The notes under the pieces: generated by a model | Database searches by the model: none | What the model was told of the DNA's origin: nothing | Seen by the model: only the letters and a program-made list of their open reading frames with translations | Program-made: the position numbers and the translations under genes | Source: Ochotona curzoniae | Lineage: Eukaryota; Chordata; Mammalia; Lagomorpha; Ochotonidae | Length of the DNA: 64,000 nt | Direction: 5' to 3' | Assembly (NCBI RefSeq): GCF_017591425.1 | Contig: NW_024465751.1 | Coordinates: 930,001 to 994,000, forward strand | Part shown: positions 22,708 to 34,889 of the stretch, piece after piece | Layout of the letters: each line of letters opens with the position of its first letter | Position numbering within the stretch: the stretch's first letter is position 1

Positions 22708-22764
22708 CCCCCCCCCCCCAAAAAAAAAAGGAAAAAGAAAAAAGAAAAGAAAAGAAAAAAGAAT
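22708..22764 (+). repeat. C12-A10 junction and (GA-rich) tract
   Basis: Twelve C are followed directly by ten A and then an AAAGG/GAAAA purine run. Assembly or sequencing length error is likely here. Confidence 0.9.
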
Positions 22765-22830
22765 ATTCACAGGAAAATCATGTAACCAAGTCATTGCTTA
22801 TCAATAGTAACTGTGAATGCCAATGAGCTC

Positions 22831-23969
22831 ATCTCTCCAGTCTGTGGAGCACCTGTAGTCTCAACGTTTTCCAATCAATGAATCCTACTTAGCTAGATGT
22901 TCAAAGCTTACTGTCCAGACAGTGGAAAAATTTGGGTCATAATTAAGATTAATCATAATAATGTCTCACACTGCTCTTACTTCAAATTCTCTGTTAGTTG
23001 GGCTGCTCTTCAGCACTTCTCTTTCAGCTGAGATCCAGCTTTTAGCTCTTTAATTCCCCATTTGGAATTATTTTCTGGACGTTTTTCTATCCAAGCATAG
23101 CCTGGTGGACACAGACACACTGGAGGGATCATTTTCATTCTTCTCTCTGTTGAGTTAGAATTGGTTATCCTTTCCCAACTCAATCTTGTGGTCCAGCACT
23201 GATCCACATCTCCTTCTACTTCCAGGTCATGAATACTTTGAGAAAAAAGCTGAGACTGATGGAACTTCTATAGGACCAAGCATGATACATGCACACATGC
23301 AATTAAAGGCTAGAAGAAAATAAAGCAGAGAAAGTAAGAATTTTTCTTTTGGTTTCCCAATCAATCTTGTCTATCCAATGTTCTTGTTTCTTTGTTTTTT
23401 CTGTTGTCTTACCTTCTCACCACTGCCACTTAAATCCTAGCTATATTTCAATTTCTTATGACATAAAATTCCCATTGCTGTGTGTTCACAACATTAGCAA
23501 GAATTATTTGGGCAGTGCCTCGGGGCAGGCTTATTGGAAATAATCTGAGAAGTTCTAATGCAAATGATATGCTGTATTCGTAGTCAAAGGAGAGATTCTT
23601 GAGGGAGAAAGGAAGCAGAGTGCATCTGGAAAGAAGATGGGAAATAAAGGTAGGTTTCAGAGCAAGTGTGATCTCAGTCTGATTGCTCTGCAAATTCTTA
23701 GGAGTGTAAATTGCACACAGCAGTTGTCTCAACCAAAGTTAAAATGGCTGCCATTGCGTATGTGAAACTTTTTCCTGGGCAGTAATAAGGAAAATTTGCT
23801 GTCATGGGTATAAGCCAAGGGCAGTCCTTTAGAGAAAGATGCAGGCTTGGACCATTAGCAGCAGCCAACACTGATAGCTAGAGATGCTGCATGCAACCTC
23901 TAGGGAAAACATCCCTGGATGTGGCACTGTATCATTTGCTTCACCAATTTGGGAGTTGCTATATATACT
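22831..23969. other. Unassigned non-coding DNA
   Basis: No recognised repeat family or exon. Confidence 0.5.
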
Positions 23970-24240
23970 AAACTGGCTTATTTATTTAAAAGGCATAGCT
24001 ACAGAGAGAAAGAGAGAGAGTGAGAGTCAGAAAGAGATATCTTACAAATGGTCAAAATCCATGTCTTGACTGGGCTGAAGTCAAGCCATGATCTCTACCT
24101 GAGTTTTCCACCATGTAGGCCATCTTCAGTTGCCTCTCCCAGGTGCTTTAGAAAGAAGCAAGATCTGAAGCAGAGTGAACCATGACTCAAACATCACTGC
24201 AATATGAGATGGAAGTGCTTCAACTCTGGCCCCAGGCAGT
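23970..24240 (-). mobile_element. CSINE, old
   Basis: 'GGCTTATTTATTTAAAAGGC', then a GAGAGAAAGAGAGAGAG stretch, 'CCTCTCCCAGGTGCTTTAGA' and 'GAAGCAGAGTGAACC' follow the order of an antisense CSINE of an older subfamily. Strongly diverged; the head is hard to see. Confidence 0.65.
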
Positions 24241-26164
24241 TTTTACATTTGTCAAACATTTAATGGATGTCTTCTAGATCCCAGGCACTCTTCTGTCCAA
24301 TATAGGTTATGGATGATTGAGTTATGTGTACGTAATGTTTCAGGAGACTGAAACTGGATCTCAAGCCTGGAACTAATGATCAGGTGTTTATGAGACAAGT
24401 CAGGATTCAAGTCACTGATAATGGAATTCAATGGGATTAAAACTTATGAATTTTTCTTTTTATCCTGCTACCATGTATTGGAACAAGCTCTCCTTAGACC
24501 AGGTCAAAGATGAGCCTGCGGATTTGAGTCAACGGTGGCAGATGCAGAACAGGAGGCACAGGGCACAGCGATGGCATTTGACACAGGAAATTGGAGGTTC
24601 TCATGATCAGTTTAGCAATGAGGGAGATAAGAGAGAGCTCCTTTCTCCAGAGATCCAGCCAAGCTCCAGGATCGCCTTCACTGGGTGGGCTTGTCATGTG
24701 GTCACATTCATCATGCTTGCGGGACGGCATTTGTATATCATTTGGTCCAGGCTACATGTTTGCCCACAAAGCCTTGGGCAGGACATGCTATGGGAATCCA
24801 ATAGGTTGGGAAAGGAAGAAGAGAAAAACCATCTTTCTTCAGGAGAGAAATGCCAGCAAGGGAAAATAATCAAATACATTCCACTGCTGATCTCTGCAGT
24901 TGAGTTTTCAGATTTGCAGCCCCATAGAACAACCACACAGTAAAGCTACAGGGCTGTGAGTTCATTGCTGCCAGCAAGCTTGGGCCACAACTGATTTGAC
25001 AAGTCATATTTAATACTGGGCTTGTAAAGAAGTTTCTCATTTTCATCTGACAGTTTTTATGATGGAGTCAAGCTCACTAGTTTATAATTGACAGGGTTTT
25101 TATGCAGTTTGGAGAAGCTACAGCATCCAGTGGCCTGCAGTTTGCAATCTATCTAGACATTTCTGTTAACCTTGCAAAACCTGAGAACTGAGCTTTGACA
25201 TTTTGTTACCAGTCTTGTCAATTTCTAGACAGGTGACTTCACCCCAATAACTTTGGGCTATTTCCCTCCTTAAATTCTAGAGTTATTTCCTTGGACAAGG
25301 CCAGTGCCGGAGGCTTCAATATTGCTGTTTGTTGACTTGTGTAACTTCTTGGAAAATGATTTTCTTGCTGTGATTTGAAATTGACTTTTCATCTTTGGTG
25401 ACGAGCCATTCTAGCTTATATTTCCTGTGTTTGGAGGAACACAAATCTATTAAGTGGACACGCATGAGCTTTAAGAACCAGACTACTTTCTTGCAGAGAA
25501 TTGAAAAATAATGATTTATATCTGAGGTGATTTTGAAAGTATTATTCTAAAAGTTATTCCTCATACTTTGTAATTTTAAAAAGTAATGAGTCATAATTTA
25601 AGACTCTAAGTTTTTGACTCACCATAGTGGAGAAAATTCTTTCTGCTCCTAAGTATCCCATTATGTTTCCGTGTTATAGCACCCTAAACACCATTCTGGG
25701 GATATTTATGTGTTGTGCTTCCACTGTAGTCTAGATTATGAGTTTCTCTAGACGACTTACTCACTGAGCTCTAGAGAGCTGAGAACTAGCCTAGCCCATT
25801 CGACAACCACCCGGCTCTCATGAGCACCAGTAGGTCCTGGAGTGTAGCTTACCTAGCTGGCCAGCAGGCCACACACATGTGGGACAAAAAGCACTCAGGT
25901 TACCCGACCCAATCACTGCCAGGTTCCTCCTGCTCCAGGGCTAAGCCCTGTACATACGGGCCAAAAAGGATTGTTATTTTCTAGTAGAGGCAGTTCTACC
26001 ACCATAGTGACACCCTGGAAATGGGTAAGAGTTTAGTTATCTCTTGTGACTATACTTTTAATAGCCAAAGATGTTAACCAAGCTGTAATGCCTGAACAGC
26101 CCCTCCCCTAAAACAGACTCACCAACTCTGTCAATGGTGTCCCTGCCAGGGAAACAGTGTTTGA
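24241..26164. other. Unassigned non-coding DNA
   Basis: Holds a 170-codon open frame on + (24431-24943), with no domain, Kozak context or splice support and overlapping frames on both strands. I treat it as chance. A weak L2/MIR-like string lies at 24255-24310. Confidence 0.5.
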
Positions 26165-26262
26165 GCATCAGTGTCAATCCTGTTCATTGCTGTGCTCCTG
26201 ATGTCGAGCAGAGGCTTGGCCTATGGGAGAACACCCATTAATGTTTACTAGATGGATGAAAC
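26165..26262 (+). mobile_element. L2 3' end
   Basis: 'CTGTTCATTGCTGTGCTCCT', 'GAGCAGAGGCTTGGCCTATG', 'ACCCATTAATGTTTACTAGA' and 'TGGATGAA' follow the L2 3' terminus (…gttcactgctgtatccccag…gtgcctggcacatag…caataaatgtttgttgaatgaatgaa). Confidence 0.7.
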
Positions 26263-26589
26263 TAGATCAAATGGGAGAGAGCGCATGGTCTGCAGGAGGA
26301 AGGCAGGAAGCTACTTGGTGGGAAGAGCCACACTGGTTTGAGACTGATGTCAAGCACATGGATGCCAGACCTAGCTAGTGGCAGGACTTCTCTGCATACG
26401 ACTTGCATGTGGACCTGTAGTGTCTCCAGAACTTCAGACATGGTGAGGCCACTCCTCGGGGCCTGGTCCTGATGCTGAAATGAGGGCTGTTCACACTCCA
26501 TTAGTGTAACTCTGCTACCATTCACCCATTCACTAAGACCATTTCCTTACTGAGTCAGTAAACTATTGCTAGCAAGAGTGTTAGATTGA

Positions 26590-27130
26590 GTTCATTCATT
26601 CATTTCCAACAACTATTGTTAGATCAGTCGCACAATTAAGCTGTTGTTACAGATGCTAAGGACACAGCATAAAACAAGAAATGCAGGTCCCTGACTTTGT
26701 GCAGCTCTCATTCTCCTTGAGGAGTAAACAATAGATGAGGATCCAAGTGAATATGTAGAGAGTGTGGCCAGGCCAGGACTGCCAGAAACAACACCAGGGT
26801 GAAAGGGAAGGGGGTAGTGTGAGAGCCTGGTGCTGTCTGTGTGCTTGCAAGGACAGACTCTGCAAACCAGAGCAGGGAAGCATAGAGGCCAGGAGACAAT
26901 CAGGGAGAAGGGCATCCTGTGCATGTTCAAGTTGGGGAGGAGTAAAGAGGCCAGTGTGCTGCAAAGAGGCAGTGGTAAGGGGTGACATTAGTAAAGTGGC
27001 AGGGGAAAGGAGAAGATGGTAGACCTTGGAGGTTGTTATGTAACTCTCACTTAGGGGAGCGTTTGTGCTGAAGGATGGACTGAAAAAGCTCGTGTGACAA
27101 GGGTTTAATCTTCATGCTCTCTGCTCATGG
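26590..27130 (-). mobile_element. L2 LINE fragment
   Basis: Starts 'GAGTTCATTCATTCATTTCC', then 'GATGCTAAGGACACAGCATA', 'GCAGCTCTCATTCTCCTTGA' and 'GGAGTAAACAATAGATGAGG', and further on 'GAGGCCAGTGTGCTGC'. These are antisense L2 3' blocks in the family's order. It lies head-on to the sense L2 end at 26165-26262. Confidence 0.7.
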
Positions 27131-27664
27131 GGAAGCTCAGACAGCAGTGCTTTATCCCTAACTGGTGGGTCAACTAGATAGCTGTCTGCTGCTTTCACCA
27201 ACAGGAGGACTGGTGAAGGCCAGGCTCTCCTGGGATTCCTGCGGTTCTCTCCACATGGTCTTTCTTTTTCAAGGAAGTTACACCAATCTGTGCTTCTGTC
27301 TTTGAGGTTGCGAGCATTCCTGGAAGGGAGTTCTCCTTAAGCATCTGCTTGGCTCTTGCACACTAAAACACACTATCAAGTGTGTGACGGAAGGGGTCCA
27401 CTTGGGCTGGACCCCAGGGGATGTGGTCCACTTGGGGTGATAGGTGTAACCCACGTCCAGTATGCCCACTGTCTTTGGGGCAGACATGGGTGTGGGAGGT
27501 TTGAAGAACAGAGCAGAGAGGTCAGTTAGGAGGCGCTTGCACTAATCCTTCAAAGATTAGTGGTTTATTCGTGTAGGGTGATATGAGAAGGGTGGTGAAA
27601 ATTTGTTGATTTTGTTTTAAAGGTAGATTCTAACTGGTGTATTGATGAGTGGTGAAATATTGAA
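27131..27664. other. Unassigned non-coding DNA
   Basis: A short internal direct repeat 'GGTCCACTTGGG' occurs at about 27395 and 27426. No family recognised. Confidence 0.5.
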
Positions 27665-27775
27665 GACCATGGTAGGTATTTAACTGGCTCAACATGATAA
27701 ATGAGTTAATCCATATGAAATGATTAGCATAATGCCTGACATATAGCATTCATTAAAGTTGACTATTATTGTCAG
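27665..27775 (+). mobile_element. MIR SINE fragment
   Basis: 'ATAAATGAGTTAATCCATAT', 'TTAGCATAATGCCTGACATA' and 'CATTCATTAAAGTTGACTAT' follow the 3' half of MIR. Confidence 0.75.
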
Positions 27776-29263
27776 GGTTGTGTTCTTAGTAAAAGTTCAT
27801 TTGATTAATTCATTGTTCACTGGCGGGTCATTTGTTTAAGGGTTGGCTAAGAGGAGAGAGGTTCTCTGTTTTATAGACATTTGAAAACAAAGTGAACATC
27901 TTGCCCATCACAGCAGCTTTTAGATGCCCTTGGTTAATGGCAGAAGAGACAATGACTGTGGTTCTTGGTGCCCTGGCCTCAGAAGCTGCTGAGATCACAA
28001 ATCTATCATTCCTTGGTACCTAATTTCTATAAGTCTAGGTTTATTCTCTGAATTCTAGGTAGTTAATGCCACTCACCCTTTATCTCTGGCATAAAAACAG
28101 TCTTCGCTAAGAGTCAGCTAGGCCAGGGAGGGCCACTGTGCTCATGAGGCTCTTTCCTTCGCATCAACCTATGTGAAAAGAAACACTGCTATCTGTTCAA
28201 GTAATCGAGATGTACTGACACGTGCGCCCTGTGCAAGGTCAATCTTGGACCTGAGTACTTGCAATGCCTACGATGAGGATGATGGCAAAGCTCATGCTTA
28301 AGTGGTTCAGTAGATTGGAAGCTTCTAATGGTGGAATTGCACTACTGAACCCCCACTGAAATGTTATGTTTATCAGTACATCTTCTGGGACAAAATTGAG
28401 CAAAGTGGGCAGCTCAGGCTCAGAAAAACCTGATTTACTATTCCCTTGGCGGAATGAATTTTTTTTGTCTAAATAGAAATCTTCAATTTTTATACTTTTT
28501 AGCCTGGCAGTAACAAATTCAGCATCAAGGAAAGCCTGCATTTGCAAGAGTGCTGTTAGCTTTGCCTGCCTGGGAGAATGGTAAAGAATGGGGCATTGCG
28601 ACTCTATTTGCCATGCGGTTGTTCTACATTTTCTAGTGTGAATAAAAACCCACCCTGCTGTTTACCAGTTGTTTCCTCACCTTTTTTTCCCCACATTTTC
28701 CAGTTTTTCTTCTTTGTGTCTTGCCCCTGGATTTAACAGGACATTATTGGCCGTACATAATATGTATTTCATATCCCCTCAGTCTGTTACAGCATTTTTT
28801 TCTGCATGTATTTCACAGCGGATTCTGATTATTATAAATTGGTTGTAGAGACTTCATTGGTTTCCTGGCTGTGACATTTCTGATGCATATTCCCTATTTA
28901 TCCAGCACAGCACGTCGTGTGTAAAGTTACGCGGCTCCATACGGCCATGCTTAATGGATTGGAAGGACCTAGCCGGCAGCCCCACTGTGAGGGGAGTCAT
29001 GTGCTTCCTCTTTGTGTTGTGGATGATGGGACACAGGCTATGGAAGGCTGTACAGCTGATTTGAGTCCTGCATTTCAAAAGAGCCTTTCTGGGCTCCTGA
29101 AGCATGTGACCTCAGAAATCACACCAAGATTGCAGGCTGAGCTGTGGCTGTTGGGGTAGGTCCCAACGTGGAACTGCAAGCTTCCGCTTACCACAGCCCA
29201 GGAATAGGTGTGTGTACTGTGCCCTCCTCTGGAGGGGTGGAGTTGATGACCTCTGTTGTGGCA
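27776..29263. other. Unassigned DNA; possibly constrained block near 28.8-29.1 kb
   Basis: Mostly unassigned. About 28790-29000 keeps several CpGs ('GCACGTCGTGTGTAAAG', 'TACGCGGC') in a CpG-poor background and is repeat-free. Opposing open frames of ~80 codons cover it (28917-29159 on +, 28854-29105 on -). Without an alignment I cannot tell constraint from chance. Confidence 0.35.
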
Positions 29264-29597
29264 GTGTTAGTCTGTTGGAATTGTTATAACAAAATGTCAC
29301 AGACTGGGTGCTTGTAATAAGCCAAACTTCTCCCTCTTCTGTGGTCTGGGAGGTTCAGTGTCTGGTGATATTCTTCTTCCTTGTTGCGATATGGCACCTT
29401 CTCACCATGTCCTCACAAAGCACATGGGGCAAGGTGGCATCCTGGGCCTCTTTTATAAAGGCACTAACCTCATCCATGAGGTGGTGATCACCTCTTCTAA
29501 CCTCACCTCCCTCAGTAGTCCCACCTCCTAATGTTCTTTCATTGGTGATTAGGGTTCAGCATATGAATTTGGGGAGGATTTAGACACTCCGACCATG
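29264..29597 (-). mobile_element. MaLR (ERVL-type) LTR, MLT1/MST class
   Basis: On the + strand: 'TGTTAGTCTGTTGGAATTGT', 'TATAACAAAATGTCACAGAC', 'CCATGTCCTCACAAAGCACA', 'TATAAAGGCACTAACC', 'CCCACCTCCTAATG', 'CAGCATATGAATTTGGGGAG'. This is the antisense of the MLT1A/MST LTR from its 3' end to its 5' end. It is a nearly complete solitary LTR of an ancient endogenous element with no coding sequence. Confidence 0.85.
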
Positions 29598-29750
29598 AGG
29601 GGACCTCTCTGGTTTTAGAGGGATGGCGCCCCTGTCTGCTGTGGAACAGCCAATTAGATTGTGACCTTGTTCCACAGATTTCCCCCCACTGTCTGTCCTG
29701 GCTTGATCTGTTACCAGACTATATATGCAGTACTGGAAACTTCTTAGGCT

Positions 29751-29768
29751 GTGTGTGTGTGTGTGTGT
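29751..29768. repeat. (GT)9 microsatellite
   Basis: Uninterrupted GT run. Confidence 0.95.
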
Positions 29769-31465
29769 TTGCCTCTGTGCACTTGGAATGTGGAAGGACT
29801 TATTAATAGTAAAAGGAGCTGGGTCCCTCTTTCTCCTTCCTCAACTTCATTTAATGGCAAAGAACAGAATCCCCTTTACTATTGTGGAACAAGTCAACTC
29901 CCTGGTGTACACTTCAATGGGAAAAGGATAGAAGGATTTTCCCAAGTTCCTTTTCCTAGAAGGACAGAAACCTGTACAGATGCCTCCAAAAGCTTTAGCG
30001 ACCTGTGGGTGAGGTGCAACTGAACATAGAGGAACTATTCATTGACACGAGACGTGGAGCACCACAGTGGGATGCCTTCTGTCTGAGTTACAGGTAGCAA
30101 CCAACTTTCATGCTTATTTTCTCCATGTTTGTTGTAAATAATTCACAGTTTGCAATATTACCTTAGACACTCCCAAGTAGCTTACTATGTGGTGAATTGG
30201 GTCTTTTACTCACTACTTCCTAATGACTGTTTTGAGCCATTTTAGAATTTAAAGAGACACAAGATGCTGTTGGCCATTACTGTGCTGGACAAAGAACCAG
30301 TCATTTGAGCATTCAGTGGAGCTGGTAGGAACCCTTCCTCATTTGATAAAGGAAAGGGGTAATGGTCCCTACTTCTCTAATAGCAGTTCTCAATCCTGGT
30401 GCTGAGGCTAACCAGTCAAAGCACAGGTTACTGAGGTCTTAAAGTCCATTCTCCTGGACCTGTGCCTTCTCCATTATCCTTGTCCATCAGACCATACTGA
30501 TCTTACTACATCGTGGTAGAAAGATGTGGGTAGTGCTATGTTGTGGTGGGACAAATTTACCAGCCGGCTCAAAGCTTTACAGTGACTGGGGATAACTAAA
30601 ACAAAACCCTAGGGCTAATTGTGGTCTTGGCACTTCACTCTTTTGCCTTGTCGCAGCTGTGCTATGGGACTGCTTCCTTCATCATGCCAGCTTGGCTGGA
30701 AGTAGCAATCCAATTCTGCTAATCTCTTGGCTGTTATGTGCAGTGCAGACTCTCCCCTGTGAGATTTCAGAGGGAGAAAGATAAGATGCTACTCTTAGTG
30801 TTTGACTGTTGTGAGTGGTAAGATGTGATCCTCAACACAGATGTGTGTGTGTGTGTGTTTTTAACCCTACTTCTGTAACATAGAAGCATAGGGGGAGATA
30901 CAAGTGACAAATCCATTTTATAAAACACTATTACATGGAAAAGATTTTCCAATACGAGTCTATACCAAAATGCCTCAAATATTTCTAGGGCTTTAACTCA
31001 GAAGTTTTTAATTCTAGGCAATTAAATAGTATTATCTTGTGCATATAAAGAACTATTTGTAACTATATAATGGGCATTGTTGTATTCAGAAAGCAAACCT
31101 TTGCAAAGACTGGACTGTTCATCAGGGGAGCTATTTAAACAATGAGGTCACAGCCTGATAGAACGCTTATTAGCATGGTTGATTAAACCTGCTATGTGGA
31201 TAAATAATGTGCGGTGTGCCCATGCAGTGAAGTGTTATTTGGACACAAAAGAAATGAAGTAGTGATACTTGCAGCATAATAGTAAAAGTTTTAAAACAGT
31301 GTGCCAAGTGAAAACAGCCATCAGGAGGCCACACTTCGCATGAATCCATGCATATGAGTTGAACAGAATAGACAGATGTATGGATAGATTCTCATACATG
31401 TTGTATAAATGGAATATATACTTGGAATACTTATGTTTCCCATAGTATTTAGTTAACATATTTTT
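29769..31465. other. Unassigned non-coding DNA
   Basis: Holds a short GT run and, at about 30385-30410, a 'GCAGTTCTCAATCCTGGTGC' string faintly like the end of a MER5-type hAT element. Nothing firmer. Confidence 0.45.
30842..30858. repeat. (TG)8 microsatellite
   Basis: Short uninterrupted TG run. Confidence 0.9.
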
Positions 31466-31782
31466 AGAAAAGGATTTATTTATTTATTTTGAGTTAGTGA
31501 AAATGAAAGCTAGAACAAAAAGGAGTGAGACCTTCCATTTGCTGGTTGACTTCCTAGATGGTTGTGGCCAATTCTGACCCAGGCCAAAGCCAGAAAATTC
31601 TAGGTCTTCCACACAGATGGCAGAGGATGCAATGCTTGTGTCATCATCTGCTGCTTTCCAAGGCTTTTATAAGGAAGGTGAATCAGAATTGGAGCAGTAG
31701 GGACATGATCTGGCACTAAAGTAGATGTTGGTGCTACAAATGGCCATTTTTACCTGCTATTCCACAATGCCAACCCTGCTAG
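31466..31782 (-). mobile_element. CSINE, old
   Basis: Antisense order: 'GGATTTATTTATTTATTTTG', 'CTTCCATTTGCTGGTTGACT', 'GGTCTTCCACACAGATGGCA', 'GCTGCTTTCCAAGGC', 'GGAGCAGTAGGGACATG' and 'AATGCCAACCCTGC' head. Full length but strongly diverged, so older than the copies in the L1 cluster. Confidence 0.8.
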
Positions 31783-32459
31783 TGAATGTTTTGAGTGGTA
31801 CATATATTATGACCCTAGTTTTGTTAAAAGAAAAAGAATATTTTATGGAAATGCTATAAGATCATTATGTGTTTGTTTAAACTGGGAATCAACTATTTAT
31901 ATAATAGTTTTTTCCCCCTCTTCTCTCTAAATTTAGACACTCATGTAGACTTTGTTCATTTGACATTTATTTCACAACCAAATTGTATTCACTGATTTGT
32001 ATGGGTTCTTGGTTATTTTAAGGATAGTGGTATGGGAACAAAGGGGCTTGAGGTGCTGGGATAAAGGAGATTTTGTATTATGTTTCAGTGTAAACCTTTG
32101 AGCAGCATTGGGAGATTCCAGAAGTCTCGCTCTCATGGTATTGGAATGCATCTTGTCTCAACAAAGTTATCCAAGATTTTATGGTCCCATTTGAGTGTTG
32201 TGTGCTCTATTATTATGCCTACCCCAAACTTTACAGTCTGTAAAAAGATGAATGTTTGGTATCAGATATATATGTGCATAAAATTAATGTTTACTTTATA
32301 CTATTTAATATTGTCTAAGTGATTTGTCATTGGCCAAAATCTTCTACCCTTCAGAAAACTGAGTTATTTTTATTTGAGGATAAACAAATGTTTATAGTGA
32401 TGATTCTGTGGCTGGGATGGGACCAGAGGAGTTCTAGTCTAACTTCACAGCAGACTCTT
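31783..32459. other. Unassigned non-coding DNA
   Basis: AT-rich; no recognised element. Confidence 0.5.
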
Positions 32460-32472
32460 TCTAATGCCTTTT

Positions 32473-32790
32473 TTTAAAGATTTATTTTTTATTGGAAAAG
32501 TGGATATACAGAGAGGAGAGACAGAAAGGAAGATTTTCCGTCCGATGACTGACTCACTCCCCAAGTGGCCTCAATGGTCAGAGCTGAGCCGATCTGATGC
32601 CAGGAGCTTCTTCCGGGTCTCCCATGCAGGTGCAGGGTCCCAAAGCTTTGGGCTGCCCTGGACTGCTTTCCCAGGCCACAAGCAGGGAGCTGGATGGGAA
32701 GCAGGGCTGCTGGGATTAGAATTGGTGCCCGTATGGGATCCCTGCGCATGCAATGAGGACCCTAACCACTACACCATTGTGCCAGGCTCC
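32473..32790 (-). mobile_element. CSINE, young, with target-site duplications
   Basis: Antisense full-length copy ('AAAGATTTATTTTTTATTGG' to 'CACTACACCATTGTGCCAGG'). It is flanked by the 13-bp duplication 'TCTAATGCCTTTT' at 32460-32472 and 32791-32803. Well-preserved boxes ('CCTGGACTGCTTTCCCAGGC', 'CCCGTATGGGATCCC') mark a recent copy. Confidence 0.95.
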
Positions 32791-32803
32791 TCTAATGCCT
32801 TTT

Positions 32804-33789
32804 GTGCATGTACTGCACTATGCCTCAATGCTTGTGAGATGGAGCAACTGCTGTCCCACGTTATTGAGAATCTAAAGGAAAAGAGAGTCAGTAATCTTAT
32901 ATAATAGTAGTGGAGCCAGAGAGGATAGAGCTTTTAGATGAAGAGCGGGTGAGGGAGGCTTTGATGGGAAGAAGACATGAAAAAGAAGTGGGAAAATGCC
33001 TAATTTGTTTAATCCTCTGTCAATTAGATCTGACTGGTGACTTCATCTTTGATCGTGGGTTGGTGAGAGGCATGAGTTACATTTGAGTCCTGTTGTAGAA
33101 GAATTATATGACCTCTGGAAATCCACAGCAGTTGCCTGATTCCCAGCGCGTTCATCTGTGCAGGGGGAAAGATACATGAAGATCAGGCCTGACACTTCCC
33201 TGTGCTCCATGACTGCAGTGTGCAGCTGCAGGATTCCACTCCGCAGACGCGGTAGCTCACAGACTGATGGCAAAGAACTGGGCATCTTGCATCTTGATGT
33301 GCCACATGCGGAAATGGTCTCAGAACGGGGCTCTCTCAGACCACCTCTGCTCCAATAGTTCTCCCTCTTCTGAGGTTTTCTTTCTGCCCTGAAATTCAAG
33401 AAAGAGCTTCCTCTGAAGTTTCTGTATCAAACACCAGATCTACTCAAGAGAAATATGTTGCCTTCACATCTTCTCATGGAACTCTCATCAACCAGGAAAG
33501 AATAAACTTATACCACGGAAGATGATAATTAAATCAAGAAACTGGTCTCCAGGGAAACATCCAAGGCCATTTTCTGTTTTCCAGGATCATTCATTTTTTC
33601 TGAAAATTATTTACCTACCCTTCAAAAATCGCCTATTACCTTCTCCCCAAACTTCCCTCTCCCTAATGCAGACAATTTTTAAGCTGTCTTCTCTTTAAGT
33701 CTCAAGTTTTATAGTATTAAGCATCTGACCTCCTTATTTGGGTTTCATATTTTGTGCGACTGCTGTGCACATTAATAAATGTTTTTAAA
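32804..33789. other. Mostly unassigned; possible MIR-like piece
   Basis: At 33090-33180 'TTATATGACCTCTGGAAATC', later 'TTCATCTGTGCAGGGGG', resembles the MIR middle ('…gtgtgaccttgggcaagt…ctcatctgtaaaatggg'), at low confidence. A 118-codon minus-strand frame (33399-33043) has no visible domain. The rest is unassigned. Confidence 0.4.
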
Positions 33790-34105
33790 TGTTTATGTAT
33801 TTGAAAATTATTTGAAAGGCCTTGAAATGGATGGAGAGCAAGAGTGAAGGCGAGCAAGAGAATCTTTCATCTGTTGCTTCATTTCCCAAACACCCACAGC
33901 ATCCAGGTACAGCCAGAGCAAAGCCAGAAGCTAGGGACTCTGTTCAGGTCGGCCACGTGGGGGACAGAGACTCCATCACTACTCGAACCATCACCTCCTG
34001 CCATCCAGGTTGTGCATAATAGGAAGCATAATCAAAAGAAGCAGTGCGATTTGATCCCAGGCACTCTGATCCTAACACACGTGTCCCAGAGTGCCCACTC
34101 ACGTC
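33790..34105 (-). mobile_element. CSINE, old
   Basis: 'GTTTATGTATTTGAAAATTA', 'ATGGAGAGCAAGAGTGAAGG', 'TCTTTCATCTGTTGCTTCAT', 'CCCAAACACCCACAGC', 'GAAGCAGTGCGATTTGATCC' and 'CTAACACACGTGTCCCAGAG' follow the antisense CSINE of an older subfamily. Diverged. Confidence 0.7.
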
Positions 34106-34889
34106 CATGAATGAGTCTGCAGAACTTCTCTCCTGTAAATCTGTCTAGGGTCAGTTTATTCTAGGGAACCCTGCTAAGAGAATGCCAGGGAAGGTTGGAC
34201 TTCTCTGCACGGGAAGCCACATGACATTGTTTCCTGCTTGTTGTTTGGGCTTTTGTTAGTAGTTCTTGGCGTGTTCCATTTGCTGTCCTCTGAGTCCTTC
34301 CATGGGGCACACAGAAAGGTGGGTGAGAGTTGGTGGTGATTTGGGGATCTGTGATTTGTGGTTTTATGCTATTTCTCACACTGTGTGGCCTTTGGCATAA
34401 TTTTGTCTCTTTCAGAAAATGAAACAGTGGGGAAACAGTCCCAAACACAAAATAATCCTCTCCATTTGGCTCGCCTCCAGGATTCCTGTCTCCTCTGGTG
34501 AGAATGGGTGTTTCCTAGACTTCCCTAGGGGCTTCCAGGGTGATGTTTGTGAACATAGATATACGAAGTAGAGCTTGCACTGAGCCTGGCTCGGGACCAG
34601 GTTAATCTACAGCCCTACTCTCTCCCTGTCTGTGTCCCCCCTGGTTTCCCAGAATGTGTCATTGTGACCCTGCCCTACTCTGTCACCATCGTTGCACTCA
34701 GAACTTGGGGCCACTCGCATCCCCAGAAGTTCTTGAGCTGCATTTGCAATCTGTAGGGTGGTGTTGCTCCAAGCGAATTCTACACAGCACAGCTCTGAGA
34801 CTTACTCCACAACCCCAAATTCTTGGGTGAAATATATTTGGCAGGTTCAGTTTGCATCATTCATCTGGGCGTTTGGCAGATTCTATTTG
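34106..34889. other. Unassigned non-coding DNA
   Basis: No repeat family recognised. Two 'TTTGCAT' motifs near 34849 and 34887 (the second an exact ATTTGCAT octamer) are probably chance. Confidence 0.5.

Larger units (their letters stand above)
21720..22830 (+). mobile_element. L1/HAL1-like ORF1 remnant
   Basis: Conceptual translation with many stops shows ORF1-type blocks: 'SIYVLGFPEGVENRMD', then after the SINE 'VNFTDLEKSRGM', 'ETPSMHDPKRSSP', and the extended C-terminal type 'RLLHTAKL', 'DLPNKQNLKELA'. That C-terminal extension is typical of HAL1 and some old L1 ORF1 proteins. Heavily decayed; interrupted by the CSINE at 21869-22202. Confidence 0.65.

Noticed and set aside
24431..24943. 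170-codon open frame on the + strand
   Set aside because: No domain, signal or splice context, and overlapped by open frames on the other strand. With uniform codons, one or two frames of this length are expected by chance in 64 kb over six frames.
29264..29597. Part of a coding endogenous retrovirus
   Set aside because: Only a solitary MaLR-type LTR is present; no internal coding sequence lies on either side.
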